64,000 bases of DNA, from NCBI RefSeq assembly GCF_002237755.1, contig NZ_MWSJ01000001.1:310001-374000 (forward strand). Direction: 5' to 3'. A program made the position numbers and the translations under genes. A model generated the notes under the pieces. It worked only from the letters and a program-made list of their open reading frames with translations, did not search any database and was not told the DNA's origin. Numbering within the stretch: the stretch's first letter is position 1; each line of letters starts with the position of its first letter. This DNA is from Lysinibacillus sp. KCTC 33748. GTDB lineage: Bacteria > Bacillota > Bacilli > Bacillales_A > Planococcaceae. Positions 1 to 9,200 of the stretch are shown here, one piece after another.

Positions 1-300
1 AATGGGGAGAATACCGCGGAAGGGAGGTGAATACCCGCGAATGAGGAGAGAATACCCGCGGAAGGAAAGGAGATACCCGCGAATGGAGAAAATACCCGCG
101 GAAGGAGGGGAAATACCCGCGAAAAGAAGGTAAATACCCGTGAACAGCGAAACAACACCCACGCTAGAAAATGCAAACCCCCACGATCCGCAATAGAACA
201 CTCGCACTAGGAAATGCAAATCCCCTTGATCCGAAATAGAATACCTACGCTACGAAATAGAAAGCCTGCGATACACAATAGAATACTAGCGAAACAAAAA
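1..300. repeat. Imperfect short tandem repeat array
   Basis: About seven units of 20-22 bp lie between 1 and roughly 145. Each ends in a core like AATACCCGCG followed by a purine-rich stretch (AAGGAGGGGA, AATGGAGA and similar). Beyond 145 the pattern decays into a looser AT-richer repeat (AATAGAATAC, GAAATGCAAA) up to about 300. There are no unique spacers between units, so this is not a CRISPR array. No open frame is credible here. The array probably continues to the left of the window. Function is unknown; it sits directly upstream of the ctpB promoter region. Confidence 0.7.
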
Positions 301-389
301 TCATAGGATTCAACAAAGTATTTTGAAGCTTAATCTTGTATGTTTGAAAAATAAAATTCATACAGTAGAAGAGACGGAGGAGGGAAGGT

Positions 390-1835
390 TTGCGCAAAAT
401 GATGGCGGGTGTTGGCGTACTTGCTAGTAGTTTATTGTTAGGGAGTGGCATTTATTTTGACTGGTTTAATTTAGGGGATAATAAGGAACCGGTCGTTACA
501 GAGGTTGATTCGATTAATGAAGCGATGAATTTAATTGAAAAAAAATCTGTATACAGTACGAAAAAAGATGCGTTGGTGGAAGGGGCACTTCGTGGTATGG
601 CAGATGCTATTAAGGATCCTTATAGTACCTATTATTCGAAGGAAGAGGCGGAACAGCACCGACAAATGTTAGCTGAGGAAAGAGTGGGTATTGGGATTGA
701 GCTAACTGAAAATAACGGGAAATTTATTGTTGTGTCTCCAGTCCGTTCGTCCCCAGCAGATAAAGCAGGGATGCGCTCTCTCGATGAAATTGTACAAGTT
801 GATGGCACTCGAGTGGAAGGTAAAAAGATGAGTGAATTAATGCATTTAATTCAAGGGGAGAAAGGGACGAAAGTTACGATTGTCGTCTATCGTCCGAGTG
901 AAGATAAACATATTAAAATGACGATGGAACGAGCAGCAATTTCTAATAAAACAGTGACGAGCGAAGTAGTGAACGTAGAAAATACGCCGATAGGTTATGT
1001 GGAAATCTCACTTTTTGGTGAGAAAACAGCAAATGAGTGGGTTGCCGAAACGAGTAAGTTGCTTCGAAAAGATATAAAAGGGTTAGTGATCGATGTGCGA
1101 GATAATCCAGGTGGTTATTTACATAGCGTCGCAGCGCTACTGAGCACAGTTTTGGAGAATGGCAAAGTGTTTGCCTATATGCAAAATGCTGAAGGTGCTA
1201 TGGAACCATTAAAAACGGAATCAAAAAGCTTTGACGAGAATTATTTACAGTCAATGTACAAAATTCCGATTGTTGTTTTACAGAATGCGGGCAGTGCATC
1301 TGCTAGTGAAGTGCTTAGTGGCGCTTTAAAAGGATGGGGACGTGCTTCCCTTGTTGGTGTTAAGAGTTTCGGAAAAGGAACAGTACAGGAGTCTTGGTCA
1401 CTGAAAAATGGTGGAGAGCTTAAATTGTCTACAAATAAATGGCTGACACCAAAGCGTGAATGGATTCATAAGCAAGGTATTGAGGCTAATTTAGTGATTG
1501 AACAAAATGAATTGTTTGCTTTCCAAATGCACCCACTATCAGGGAAGTTTAAAGAGGGCGACATGAGTGAGGAAATTGCTTATACTCAAAATGCTTTAAA
1601 AATGCTAGGGTATAAAATTGCTCGTTTAGACGGTTACTTGGATGAATCAACGGAGGAGGCTGTTAAACTTTACCGAGACGATAAGAAGGTGAAAAAAGCA
1701 GAAGGGAATTTTAATATGGACACTACCTTCTTTAACAGCTTAAACGAAACGTTGAAAAAATATAAAGAGGATCGTCAAAATGATTTACAGTTCCAAATGG
1801 CGACAAGCTTCTTATTGCATAATATTGAAGAATAA
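390..1835 (+). CDS. ctpB: C-terminal processing peptidase CtpB (S41 family, PDZ)
   Basis: Serine peptidase of the S41/CtpA family, acting outside the membrane. The 481 aa protein has an N-terminal membrane/signal segment (about 5-22), a PDZ domain (about 90-175), the S41 catalytic core (about 205-370) and a C-terminal peptidoglycan-binding-like repeat (about 395-450). Ser304 in GSASASE and Lys329 in SFGKGT are 25 residues apart, as in the Ser-Lys dyad of B. subtilis CtpB. The start is TTG, chosen because GGAGGAGGG lies 5-6 bases upstream. In B. subtilis CtpB takes part in the sporulation signal for pro-SigmaK processing and lies beside minJ, as it does here. The role is inferred from the family and synteny. 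Confidence 0.9.
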   Translation: MRKMMAGVGVLASSLLLGSGIYFDWFNLGDNKEPVVTEVDSINEAMNLIEKKSVYSTKKDALVEGALRGMADAIKDPYSTYYSKEEAEQHRQMLAEERVGIGIELTENNGKFIVVSPVRSSPADKAGMRSLDEIVQVDGTRVEGKKMSELMHLIQGEKGTKVTIVVYRPSEDKHIKMTMERAAISNKTVTSEVVNVENTPIGYVEISLFGEKTANEWVAETSKLLRKDIKGLVIDVRDNPGGYLHSVAALLSTVLENGKVFAYMQNAEGAMEPLKTESKSFDENYLQSMYKIPIVVLQNAGSASASEVLSGALKGWGRASLVGVKSFGKGTVQESWSLKNGGELKLSTNKWLTPKREWIHKQGIEANLVIEQNELFAFQMHPLSGKFKEGDMSEEIAYTQNALKMLGYKIARLDGYLDESTEEAVKLYRDDKKVKKAEGNFNMDTTFFNSLNETLKKYKEDRQNDLQFQMATSFLLHNIEE

Positions 1836-1851
1836 AAAATAGTGATAGTTT

Positions 1852-1900
1852 GATTTGAGGATATAGACTGATAGTTGGTCTCATATCCTCATTTTTTATT
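1852..1900 (+). terminator. Terminator after ctpB
   Basis: Inverted repeat GAGGATAT ... ATATCCTC with an 18-base loop, followed by ATTTTTTATT, just downstream of the ctpB stop. Confidence 0.75.
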
Positions 1901-2037
1901 ATTAAAAACGGGGACATCCACCAAAATGACGAAAAAAGTAAGAATAGAAGGCTTTCTACTAGATTGTACTACGCAAGAGTGTAGTCGTTTGATACAATAA
2001 ATTCATAGTATTCTAGATAGAAACGGCGGGTGTTCGT

Positions 2038-3219
2038 ATGGTTAGTGATATATTATTAGAAATTGTAACAGCGATTGGCCGCTTTTTAATCAACCCATTA
2101 ATGTATATCGCAATTTTGTTTGCGATTTTATTAGGTTATAGGCGTGTAAAGCAGGAGCGTAAATTTTTTAATAGACGTATTATTTGGGGTTGGACAGAGT
2201 TAATGGGGCAATGGAAATATGGTTGGTTATCTGCCCTCCTTATTTCGCTTGTGAGTGTTGGTTTAGGTTTAACGGTGCCAAAAGCGTTTATTATGATTTT
2301 AATCGCTATTTCTGCATTGGCACTAATATTGTACTTTGTTAATGCCCTTTCACCTATTTATACGATGGGGTTTGCGACGTTAGCGATATGGTTAATGTAT
2401 CACTTCAATTGGACATTTTCTTGGTGGAGAATCTCTTTAGAAGGTGTAAATTTATTAGAGGGCTCCATTGTAACGATTACGATTTTAGCAGGTCTATGTG
2501 TGATTGCGGAGGGTATGTTAATTCGTCGAACAGCAATGATGGTCACGACGCCGCAAGTTGAAAAGACGAAGCGAGGTATGCAGGCAATTGTCTATCGTTC
2601 AAGAAATGCATGGGTACTACCAATCTTCTTTGTAATACCTGGTGATGTTATTCCAGTAGATTTCCCATATTGGCCACAATTCACATTAGGGGAGAGTACC
2701 TTTGCACTTGTACTATTCCCATTCGTTATTGGCTTTTCAAAGCTTACTAGAAAAGAATTGCCGGCTTTGCAATTGCCTAAAATTGGCCGATCGGTGCTAA
2801 TGCTAGGGCAATTAATTTTAATAGGTGGACTTGCAGCTGCCTTGGAGCCATTCATCGGCTTTATAACGCTAGCGATTGGTGTAGTGACTCGTATTGTTAT
2901 TTCAATCTACTACGCGCAGCAAGATAAAACGGATATTTACGCGGTTGCCCCAAGTTCAAAGGGTGCTATTATTGCGGCTGTCTTACCTGATTCACCAGCT
3001 GAAAAAATGGGCTTACAGGCAGGGGAATGTATTCGTAAAGTAAACGGTGAGGCCATTTTTACTGAAAATGATTTATACGAGGCTTTGCAATTAAATGCTG
3101 CACATTGTCGTCTAGAAGTAGTAGATCGTAACAATGAAATACGCTTAACACAGCATGTTATATATAGTAATGATCATTATCGTATTGGATTATTACTAGC
3201 TGAGCCGAGGGATATATGA
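2038..3219 (+). CDS. minJ: Cell-division topology factor MinJ (PDZ membrane protein)
   Basis: Polytopic membrane protein of 393 aa with about eight hydrophobic segments in residues 1-300, then a cytoplasmic-type PDZ domain at about 305-375 (core around SPAEKMGLQAGECIRKVNGE). In B. subtilis MinJ bridges DivIVA and MinD at poles and septa and so places the division inhibitor. Identification rests on length, the many-TM plus C-terminal PDZ layout, and position between ctpB and csbA. Start is GTG or ATG near 2038 after a GGCGGGTG site. The stop overlaps the csbA start by four bases, so the two are translationally coupled. Confidence 0.85.
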   Translation: MVSDILLEIVTAIGRFLINPLMYIAILFAILLGYRRVKQERKFFNRRIIWGWTELMGQWKYGWLSALLISLVSVGLGLTVPKAFIMILIAISALALILYFVNALSPIYTMGFATLAIWLMYHFNWTFSWWRISLEGVNLLEGSIVTITILAGLCVIAEGMLIRRTAMMVTTPQVEKTKRGMQAIVYRSRNAWVLPIFFVIPGDVIPVDFPYWPQFTLGESTFALVLFPFVIGFSKLTRKELPALQLPKIGRSVLMLGQLILIGGLAAALEPFIGFITLAIGVVTRIVISIYYAQQDKTDIYAVAPSSKGAIIAAVLPDSPAEKMGLQAGECIRKVNGEAIFTENDLYEALQLNAAHCRLEVVDRNNEIRLTQHVIYSNDHYRIGLLLAEPRDI

Positions 3220-3455
3220 TGGATGTTTTCGGGAAAATGATGTTAGCGTTATTTTTACCAGCATTACTCGTATTATTGTTTACTCGAATTACGTATAATC
3301 GGTATGTTGCGTTAATATTGGCTATTGCACTTATGGCGGCATCTGTCTATGCAGGTTATACGTCGCCGTCTATTATATTCGTCATCGATGCATTTTCGTT
3401 AACAGTAGGCTTTTGGCTAGCAAGTAAAATGAAGAAAAACAAAGGTACGGTTTAA
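3216..3455 (+). CDS. csbA: CsbA family small membrane protein
   Basis: 79 aa protein with two to three hydrophobic segments (about 7-22, 28-47, 50-70) and a short basic tail. It resembles B. subtilis CsbA in length and in the conserved stretch LLFTRITYNRYVAL, and occupies the same place after minJ. In B. subtilis csbA is a SigmaB-dependent general-stress gene of unknown biochemical function. Here the start overlaps the minJ stop (ATGATG over TGA), so it is expressed with minJ at least in part. The uvrBA genes that follow csbA in B. subtilis are not here; azlCD follows in the opposite direction. Confidence 0.8.
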   Translation: MMDVFGKMMLALFLPALLVLLFTRITYNRYVALILAIALMAASVYAGYTSPSIIFVIDAFSLTVGFWLASKMKKNKGTV

Positions 3456-3457
3456 CT

Positions 3458-3527
3458 ATTTTCAGCAGTTGTCCAAACACCTGTACCTACGCTTTCGGTA
3501 CAAAAGAACACCTGCTGAAATTTACTA
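3458..3527. repeat. Fragment related to repeat family B
   Basis: Contains TTTCAGCAG ... CTGCTGAAA and an inner GTACC ... GGTAC pair. The TTTCAGCAGTTGTCCAAACA-like start resembles the left end of family B copies near 16060 and 48190. It lies between the convergent csbA and azlD. Confidence 0.5.
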
Positions 3528-3528
3528 T

Positions 3529-3583
3529 AAAAGGTCAGTCCAAAGTGATAGCTTTCTCACTTTTAAGACTGACCTTTTTTACA
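3529..3583. terminator. Bidirectional terminator between csbA and azlD
   Basis: Stem AAAAGGTCAGTC ... GACTGACCTTTT with A-rich and T-rich flanks on the two sides, suitable for termination in both directions. Confidence 0.85.
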
Positions 3584-3905
3584 TAAAAAATCTTACAGCT
3601 GCCATAATGATAACCCCTGCTACAACTGTAATAGATAAACTTTTGGTAACAAGTGCAATCATAAGCGTTGGCACAAATGTAATAAATACAGGCCAATTAA
3701 GTGTAACAATTTTTCCGTTTTCGGTATCCAATAAGTTTTCGATGACAAGGGCACTCAAAATACAGACTGGAATAAAGCTTAGCCATTTTAATACAACTTC
3801 TGGTAGCTTCACACTTCGGACGAACATAAAAGGAATAATACGGGGTAGCCAGGTTACAAGTGCACAGCCAATGATGAGCCATACCATAGTAGCAGTTGTC
3901 GTCAT
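3579..3905 (-). CDS. azlD: AzlD-type branched-chain amino acid exporter subunit
   Basis: 108 aa protein with three to four membrane segments (IIGCALVTWLPRIIPF, LSFIPVCILSALVI, FITFVPTLMIALVTK, ITVVAGVIIMAAV). This is the small partner of AzlC in the AzlC/AzlD (LIV-E) export family, which moves branched-chain amino acids or analogues out of the cell. The ATG overlaps the azlC stop by four bases, typical of the two-subunit operon. The substrate cannot be told from sequence. Confidence 0.87.
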   Translation of the reverse strand: MTTTATMVWLIIGCALVTWLPRIIPFMFVRSVKLPEVVLKWLSFIPVCILSALVIENLLDTENGKIVTLNWPVFITFVPTLMIALVTKSLSITVVAGVIIMAAVRFFM

Positions 3906-4633
3906 TTATCTGTCACCACCCCTATAGTTGCTACAATCATAGTTGAAAGAAGAACAGCCACATGCGAAGGTACAATATAAGAAAGACCATACATAATAAC
4001 AAACATATAGCCGATTAACATAAGATAATGCATTATTTTACTTTTGCCTACACTGCTAAGCTGTAAAACAAGGAGTGCTACAAACATAGCGATCAATGCG
4101 AAATCTAAGCCCCATTTTTCAGGGTTTGCTACCCATTGTCCCAAATAGGCGCCGGTTACACAAGAAAAAATCCAAAATGAGTAGGCCGTTATATTCAGCC
4201 CATCCATCCATTTACCATATAGCTTACCGGCTTGCATTTGCTTTGTAACAGCTACACCAAATGTTTCGTCCGTTAATAAAGTGCCGAAACCAACATTTCT
4301 TAGCATGGAATAGCGTGTGAAATGGGGTGCTAATGTTAAACTCATTAGTAAATGGCGCAAATTTACAACGAAAATGGTTACAATAATAGCAGAGGCAGGG
4401 CTATTTGTTAAAAGAAGTGCACAAAAGATAAATTGTGCAGAGCCTGCATAAATGAGTATAGATAAAAGTGCAATTTCGAGTACAGATAACCCAGAAGCGG
4501 AACCTACAACACCGAAAGCGAGTCCTATGCTAATATAACCGAGTAAGGTGGGGATGCAATCTTTCACGCCTTGTAAAAAGCTATCATCGGGCGTGTTAAC
4601 CGTTTCATTCTGAAAATCAGTTGTACTTGTCAT
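3902..4633 (-). CDS. azlC: AzlC family branched-chain amino acid exporter, large subunit
   Basis: 243 aa polytopic protein with the AzlC signatures GLAFGVVGSASGLS near the N-terminus, YAGSAQFIFCALL, and NLRHLLMSLTLAPHF. Start at 4633 was chosen because AAAGGATG lies upstream; an in-frame ATG four codons earlier lies within that site. It forms an operon with azlD. A divergent XRE-cupin regulator starts about 125 bp away, and this pairing suggests regulator and exporter belong together, as with Lrp-type AzlB and azlCD in B. subtilis (inferred). Confidence 0.9.
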   Translation of the reverse strand: MTSTTDFQNETVNTPDDSFLQGVKDCIPTLLGYISIGLAFGVVGSASGLSVLEIALLSILIYAGSAQFIFCALLLTNSPASAIIVTIFVVNLRHLLMSLTLAPHFTRYSMLRNVGFGTLLTDETFGVAVTKQMQAGKLYGKWMDGLNITAYSFWIFSCVTGAYLGQWVANPEKWGLDFALIAMFVALLVLQLSSVGKSKIMHYLMLIGYMFVIMYGLSYIVPSHVAVLLSTMIVATIGVVTDK

Positions 4634-4758
4634 AAAATAGATCATCCTTTCTTAAAAATTTCCATGTATACTAATAGCGGAATAGTTTGATAGTTCTTAA
4701 TGTTTATTAGAGTATACATATGTCTGATAAAATAAACAATAGAAATTGGTGAATTAAA

Positions 4759-5310
4759 ATGGAACAAATGAGTCGGAATTTAGCTTTTCAATTAAAAAAG
4801 ATTCGACAACAGCGTCATTTAAGTTTAGACGATGTTGCCAAGGCTACAGGTGTAAGTAAAGCGCAACTTGCACAAATTGAAAAGGGAGAGGCAAATCCTA
4901 CAGTATCAACGATTTGGAAAATTGCTGCTGGATTGCGCATTTCATTTTCTTCGTTACTACAAGCACCGACAGCACACTTCATGAAATATAGTAGTAAGGA
5001 TGCGCCACATGTAGATGAAGATGATGGTCGATATCGCGTGTATTCCATTATTCCTTATAATCCAGAGCGTGGCTGGGAGCTATATAAGATTGAAATGGAG
5101 CCCGGAGCCATTAGCAGGAGTGAGGCTCACACAGAAGGGGTAGAAGAAACTGTAACTGTTATCCAAGGACAAGCCGTTATTTCTGCTGGAGAGATGCATG
5201 AATTGCTGGAAGAAGGGGATACACTAGTATTCTCAGGACATCAGCCCCATGAGTATAAAAATACTTCGGAAAAGCTAACGATTTTACATTTAATTTTGCA
5301 ATATAAATAG
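4759..5310 (+). CDS. XRE family regulator with cupin sensor domain
   Basis: 183 aa protein with an N-terminal HTH_3/XRE DNA-binding domain (residues 8-63, ATGVSKAQLAQIEKGEANPTVSTIWKIA) and a C-terminal Cupin_2 domain (about 105-180, with HTEGVEETVTVIQGQA and GDTLVFSGHQPHEYKN). Such proteins bind a small molecule or metal in the cupin and repress nearby transport or catabolic genes. It diverges from azlCD, so control of the exporter is the simplest hypothesis. Start ATG follows TTGGTGAATT. The downstream TVP38 gene begins 11 bases after its stop and may be cotranscribed. Confidence 0.85.
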   Translation: MEQMSRNLAFQLKKIRQQRHLSLDDVAKATGVSKAQLAQIEKGEANPTVSTIWKIAAGLRISFSSLLQAPTAHFMKYSSKDAPHVDEDDGRYRVYSIIPYNPERGWELYKIEMEPGAISRSEAHTEGVEETVTVIQGQAVISAGEMHELLEEGDTLVFSGHQPHEYKNTSEKLTILHLILQYK

Positions 5311-5321
5311 AGGTGTCGATT

Positions 5322-5945
5322 TTGAGTGAATGGTTTACTGTAGAAAATATTGAGCAGATTACGGCACAATACCGAACGTTCGGTCCGATTATTGGTTTAT
5401 TATTACCTTTTATAGAAGCGTTTTTACCGTTTTTACCTTTAGTCGTGTTCGTTGTTGCTAATGCGAGTGCATTCGGTTTATGGTTTGGATTTTTATTATC
5501 CTGGCTAGGATCTGTAGCGGGGTCATATGCATTATTTTTGCTTGTCCGAAAGTTTGGCAAGCATCCGAAGCTTCGTTTTGTCACAGGTAATAAAAAAGTA
5601 CAGCAGCTAATAAAATGGGTAGATATGAATGGCATTAGTCCCTTGTTCGTCTTACTTTGTTTTCCTTTTACACCATCAGTCATTGTAAACATAGTAGCGG
5701 GGCTATCTCATATTCATAAAAAGTTTTATTTAGTAGTGTTAATGGCTGGGAAGTTCGTTATGATTTTAGCAATGAGCGTGCTCGGTTACGATTTAAAAGC
5801 TCTCCTAACAAGCCCTGTAAGGCTAATTATTGCGGCAGTTGCGATTGTCCTGCTTTGGTGGATCGGCAAGTTTATAGAGAAGCGATTAAACGCGCGTGTA
5901 GAGAAAGATTTAAAACAAGCGCGAAAATTGACGAAGAATCATTAA
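5322..5945 (+). CDS. TVP38/TMEM64 (VTT domain) membrane protein
   Basis: 207 aa integral membrane protein with about five hydrophobic segments and the VTT-domain motif LLSWLGSVAGSYALFLLVRKFGK, plus FPFTPSVIVNIVAG. The family includes DedA-like proteins linked to membrane homeostasis and lipid-carrier transport; no precise reaction can be assigned. TTG at 5322 is preferred because AGAGGTG sits seven bases upstream; a GTG at 5313 overlaps that site. It probably reads from the XRE regulator promoter. Confidence 0.75.
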   Translation: MSEWFTVENIEQITAQYRTFGPIIGLLLPFIEAFLPFLPLVVFVVANASAFGLWFGFLLSWLGSVAGSYALFLLVRKFGKHPKLRFVTGNKKVQQLIKWVDMNGISPLFVLLCFPFTPSVIVNIVAGLSHIHKKFYLVVLMAGKFVMILAMSVLGYDLKALLTSPVRLIIAAVAIVLLWWIGKFIEKRLNARVEKDLKQARKLTKNH

Positions 5946-5971
5946 CGTTGAAAGTTGAATATGCACATCTT

Positions 5972-6012
5972 GCCCCTTTTATCATGTAAAATGAGAGAAG
6001 GGGTTTTTATCT
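5972..6012 (+). terminator. Terminator after the TVP38 gene
   Basis: CCCCTT ... AAGGGG stem with a loop of about 18 bases and a following TTTTTATC. Confidence 0.55.
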
Positions 6013-6249
6013 TCTTTATGTAGTAAATAGTTTTGTACGACAACTTCCATTACGCCAAGGAGAAATAGATTTTTCTAAAATGGTAGGCGATGCGCGAAAG
6101 CATTGAGTAGCGCTTAGATAAAATATTTTAGTTAGAGTAGCAAAGTGATCGGGTCAAGCGAAAACCGCTCAGGTAAAACAGCAAATCAAGATAATCCACA
6201 ACAACTATCATTTCTTTTAAATAGATTATTAATAGGAGGGGGAAAGTAT

Positions 6250-9200
6250 ATGACATTGCGTATCGTATCAGGACGTTCAGGAACAGGAAAATCAACATTT
6301 ATTCATCAAGAGATTGTTGAACAACTAAAATCGGATCCGTTGGGTCATCCAATTTTTGTAATTGTCCCCGACCAAATGTCGTACTCAACGGAGTATGAGC
6401 TAACAAATAAGCATGGCTTGCAAGGCTTAATTCGTGCGCAAGTTATGACATTTAAACGATTGGCGTGGCTAGTGTTACAGGAAACGGGTGGCATTGCTCG
6501 AAAAGAAGTAAATGGCTATGGCTATCGAATGCTGATTCGTAAACTTTTAGAGGAACAAAAAAGCGAGTTTTCGTTATTTCGACAAGCGGCTGGGAAACGA
6601 GGCTTTACGGAAGAAATTGAAACGCTATTACGAGAGTTTAGTCGTTATAGTGTAAATAGTTCGGTGTTAGCTGAAGTATCAGCATCTTTGAAGGCCATTG
6701 ATGCGCCTAATACATTGCAAGCGAAGGCGAATGATTTGCAAGTCGTTTTACAAGCTTTAGAGGAACGATTGGGCACGACGTATGTCGATAGTGAAGGGTA
6801 TTATCCGATTTTGACGGAGCATCTGAAATACTCTGAGACGATGAAGCAGGCGTCTATTTATATAGATGGTTTTACAGCATTTACTGTAAGGGAACTAGAG
6901 CTTGTAAAAGAGTTATTAAAGGTGACGAAGCAGGTAACGGTAGTTCTTCCCTTTGACCATATTGAAGAAGTGTATGATGAGCAATCTTTATTTCATGAAG
7001 CCGCTTCTACGAACCAACGTTTACACGATATTGCCTATGAAGAAGGCGTTGAGGTAGAAGCACCACTACACTTCTATCATACGCACCGTTTTCAATCTGC
7101 TGATTTACAGCATATGGAAAATCAGTTTACTGATTTGGTGCCTCAAACGAAAGAAACTTCAGGTGATGTAATGGTGCTTGAAGCATCTAATCGACGTGCG
7201 GAGATTCATGCCATTGCCCGGGAAATAACAAAGCTGACAAGGGAGACAGGGTATCGTTATCAAGATATCGTACTTCTTTATAGACAAGCGGAAGTTTATG
7301 ATCCGCTTATTACAACTATTTTTCAGCAATATGAAATTCCTATTTTTACAAATTCGAAAAAGACGATGCTGCATCATCCTTTAATTGAGCTTAGTCGGTC
7401 GGCTTTAGAGGTTATCACTTCTGATTGGAAATATGAACCAGTTTTTCGGAGTGTAAAAACAGATCTATTTTTCCCGTTACATGCGGAGTTAAATGTTTGG
7501 CGAGAACGGGCGGATCGTTTAGAAAACTACTGTTTAGCACAGGGTATCTTTGGTGAGCGCTGGTTTGAGGAAGCTCGCTGGTTTTTCAAAAAGTATCGTG
7601 GACTTGAATTCCATTCACGCGTACAAACGGACGAAGAACGTGCTATGCAAGCAGAAATCGAGGCTGTTCGCGATGAAGTTCGTCAACCGCTCCAATTATT
7701 GCAGGACAAGCTGAAAGTAGCGACAACAGGCAGAGATGTTGCGACAGCTTTATTTGAGCTGATTGAGAATTTGAATGTTTATGAAAAGCTTCAAGCGATG
7801 AAAGACCGTGAACTTGATCGAGGTGATGCATTAGCTGCAAGTGAGCATGATCAAGCTTGGAGAGAATGGATTGCAGTGCTCGATCAGTTTGTTTATATGT
7901 TTGGTGAGCAGGAGATGTCTGTGGAGGAAGCGGCTAAAATTTTAGATGAGGGCTTTGACACTTTAGAGTTTTCGCGTATCCCTCCTACATTAGATGAGGT
8001 CATGGTAGCGACCGTTGAATTAGCTCGTTTATCCAATATAAAAGTCGCTTTTGTCTTAGGGATGAATGATGGGGTCTATCCAACCCGTATGGAGTACGAG
8101 GGATTGCTGTCAGATACTGAGCGTGAGTGGTTTAGTCAAATTGGTTATGAGCTTGCGCCAACATCTAAAAATCGTTTACTGCAGGAAAATTTCTTGTTAT
8201 ATCGTGCTTTAACGACGCCATCCGATAAATTATATATGTCCTATTCGACGGCAGATGAAGAGGGGAAGGCTCTATTGTCTTCACTCTATATTAAGAAAAT
8301 TATCGGCAATGATAAAACGGCTGGTCTTCTGAGTGGTGTCAAGGTCGAACGAGTGGTCATTGATCCAATTGAATTACTGGATGAAAATGCTTTACCGTAT
8401 ATACGTCATCCTCGGACAGCTTTAGCACATTTAATGGTGCAAAAACGCCAAGCTGAACATAGCCGTGAGCTTGCGCCAGAGTGGGTAGCGTTACAAAAAA
8501 TTTATAAACAGGACCCTTATTGGGCACTTGTTTATAATCGAGTTTTACATCCAATCACTCATAAAAATGAGGCAGAGCCTTTAGAAAACTACATTACGCA
8601 AGAATTATATGGTCAAAAGCTAACTTCTAGCGTGTCTCGTGTTGAGAAGTACTTCCGTTGCCCATTTTCGCATTTTACAACGTATGGTCTTCGTCTAGAA
8701 GAGCGGGCAGAGTACAGGCTAGAAACATTCGCAATGGGCGATTTATTCCATGAGGCATTGAAATGGATTACTGAGGAGACACATCGTCTGCAACTATCGT
8801 GGATACGTTTAACAAAGCAGCAAATTAAACAATTAGCACGACAAGCCGTTGAGCAAATTGTGCCGGTGTTTTCACATCAAATCTTACTATCAAGCGCGCG
8901 TTATCGCTACATTCAACGTAAGCTTATTCGAATTGTCGAGCGAACAATGACTGCACTTACACAGCATGCAAATGTCTCTCATTTTAAGCCAATCGCCATT
9001 GAGGCATCATTTGGACCGGGCCAAAATGAACAGCTTCCACCGCTTGAAATTGATTTAACAGGTGGTAAGAAAATGTTAATGCGAGGTCGTATTGATAGGG
9101 TGGATAGTGCGTCTATTGATGACCGCTCTTATTTACGGATCGTCGATTATAAATCATCAGCCCGTGATTTAGACTTGAATGAGGTTTACTATGGATTGTC

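Noticed and set aside
1-145. Possible CRISPR array
   Set aside because: Units are adjacent and imperfect with no unique spacers of constant length, and no cas genes are in the window.
3469-3927. 152 aa frame on the plus strand
   Set aside because: It is antisense to azlD, which has strong family features; it starts in a repeat and crosses a terminator.
5177-5692. 171 aa frame on the minus strand
   Set aside because: Lies across the end of the XRE gene and the TVP38 gene; composition and motifs support only the plus-strand genes.
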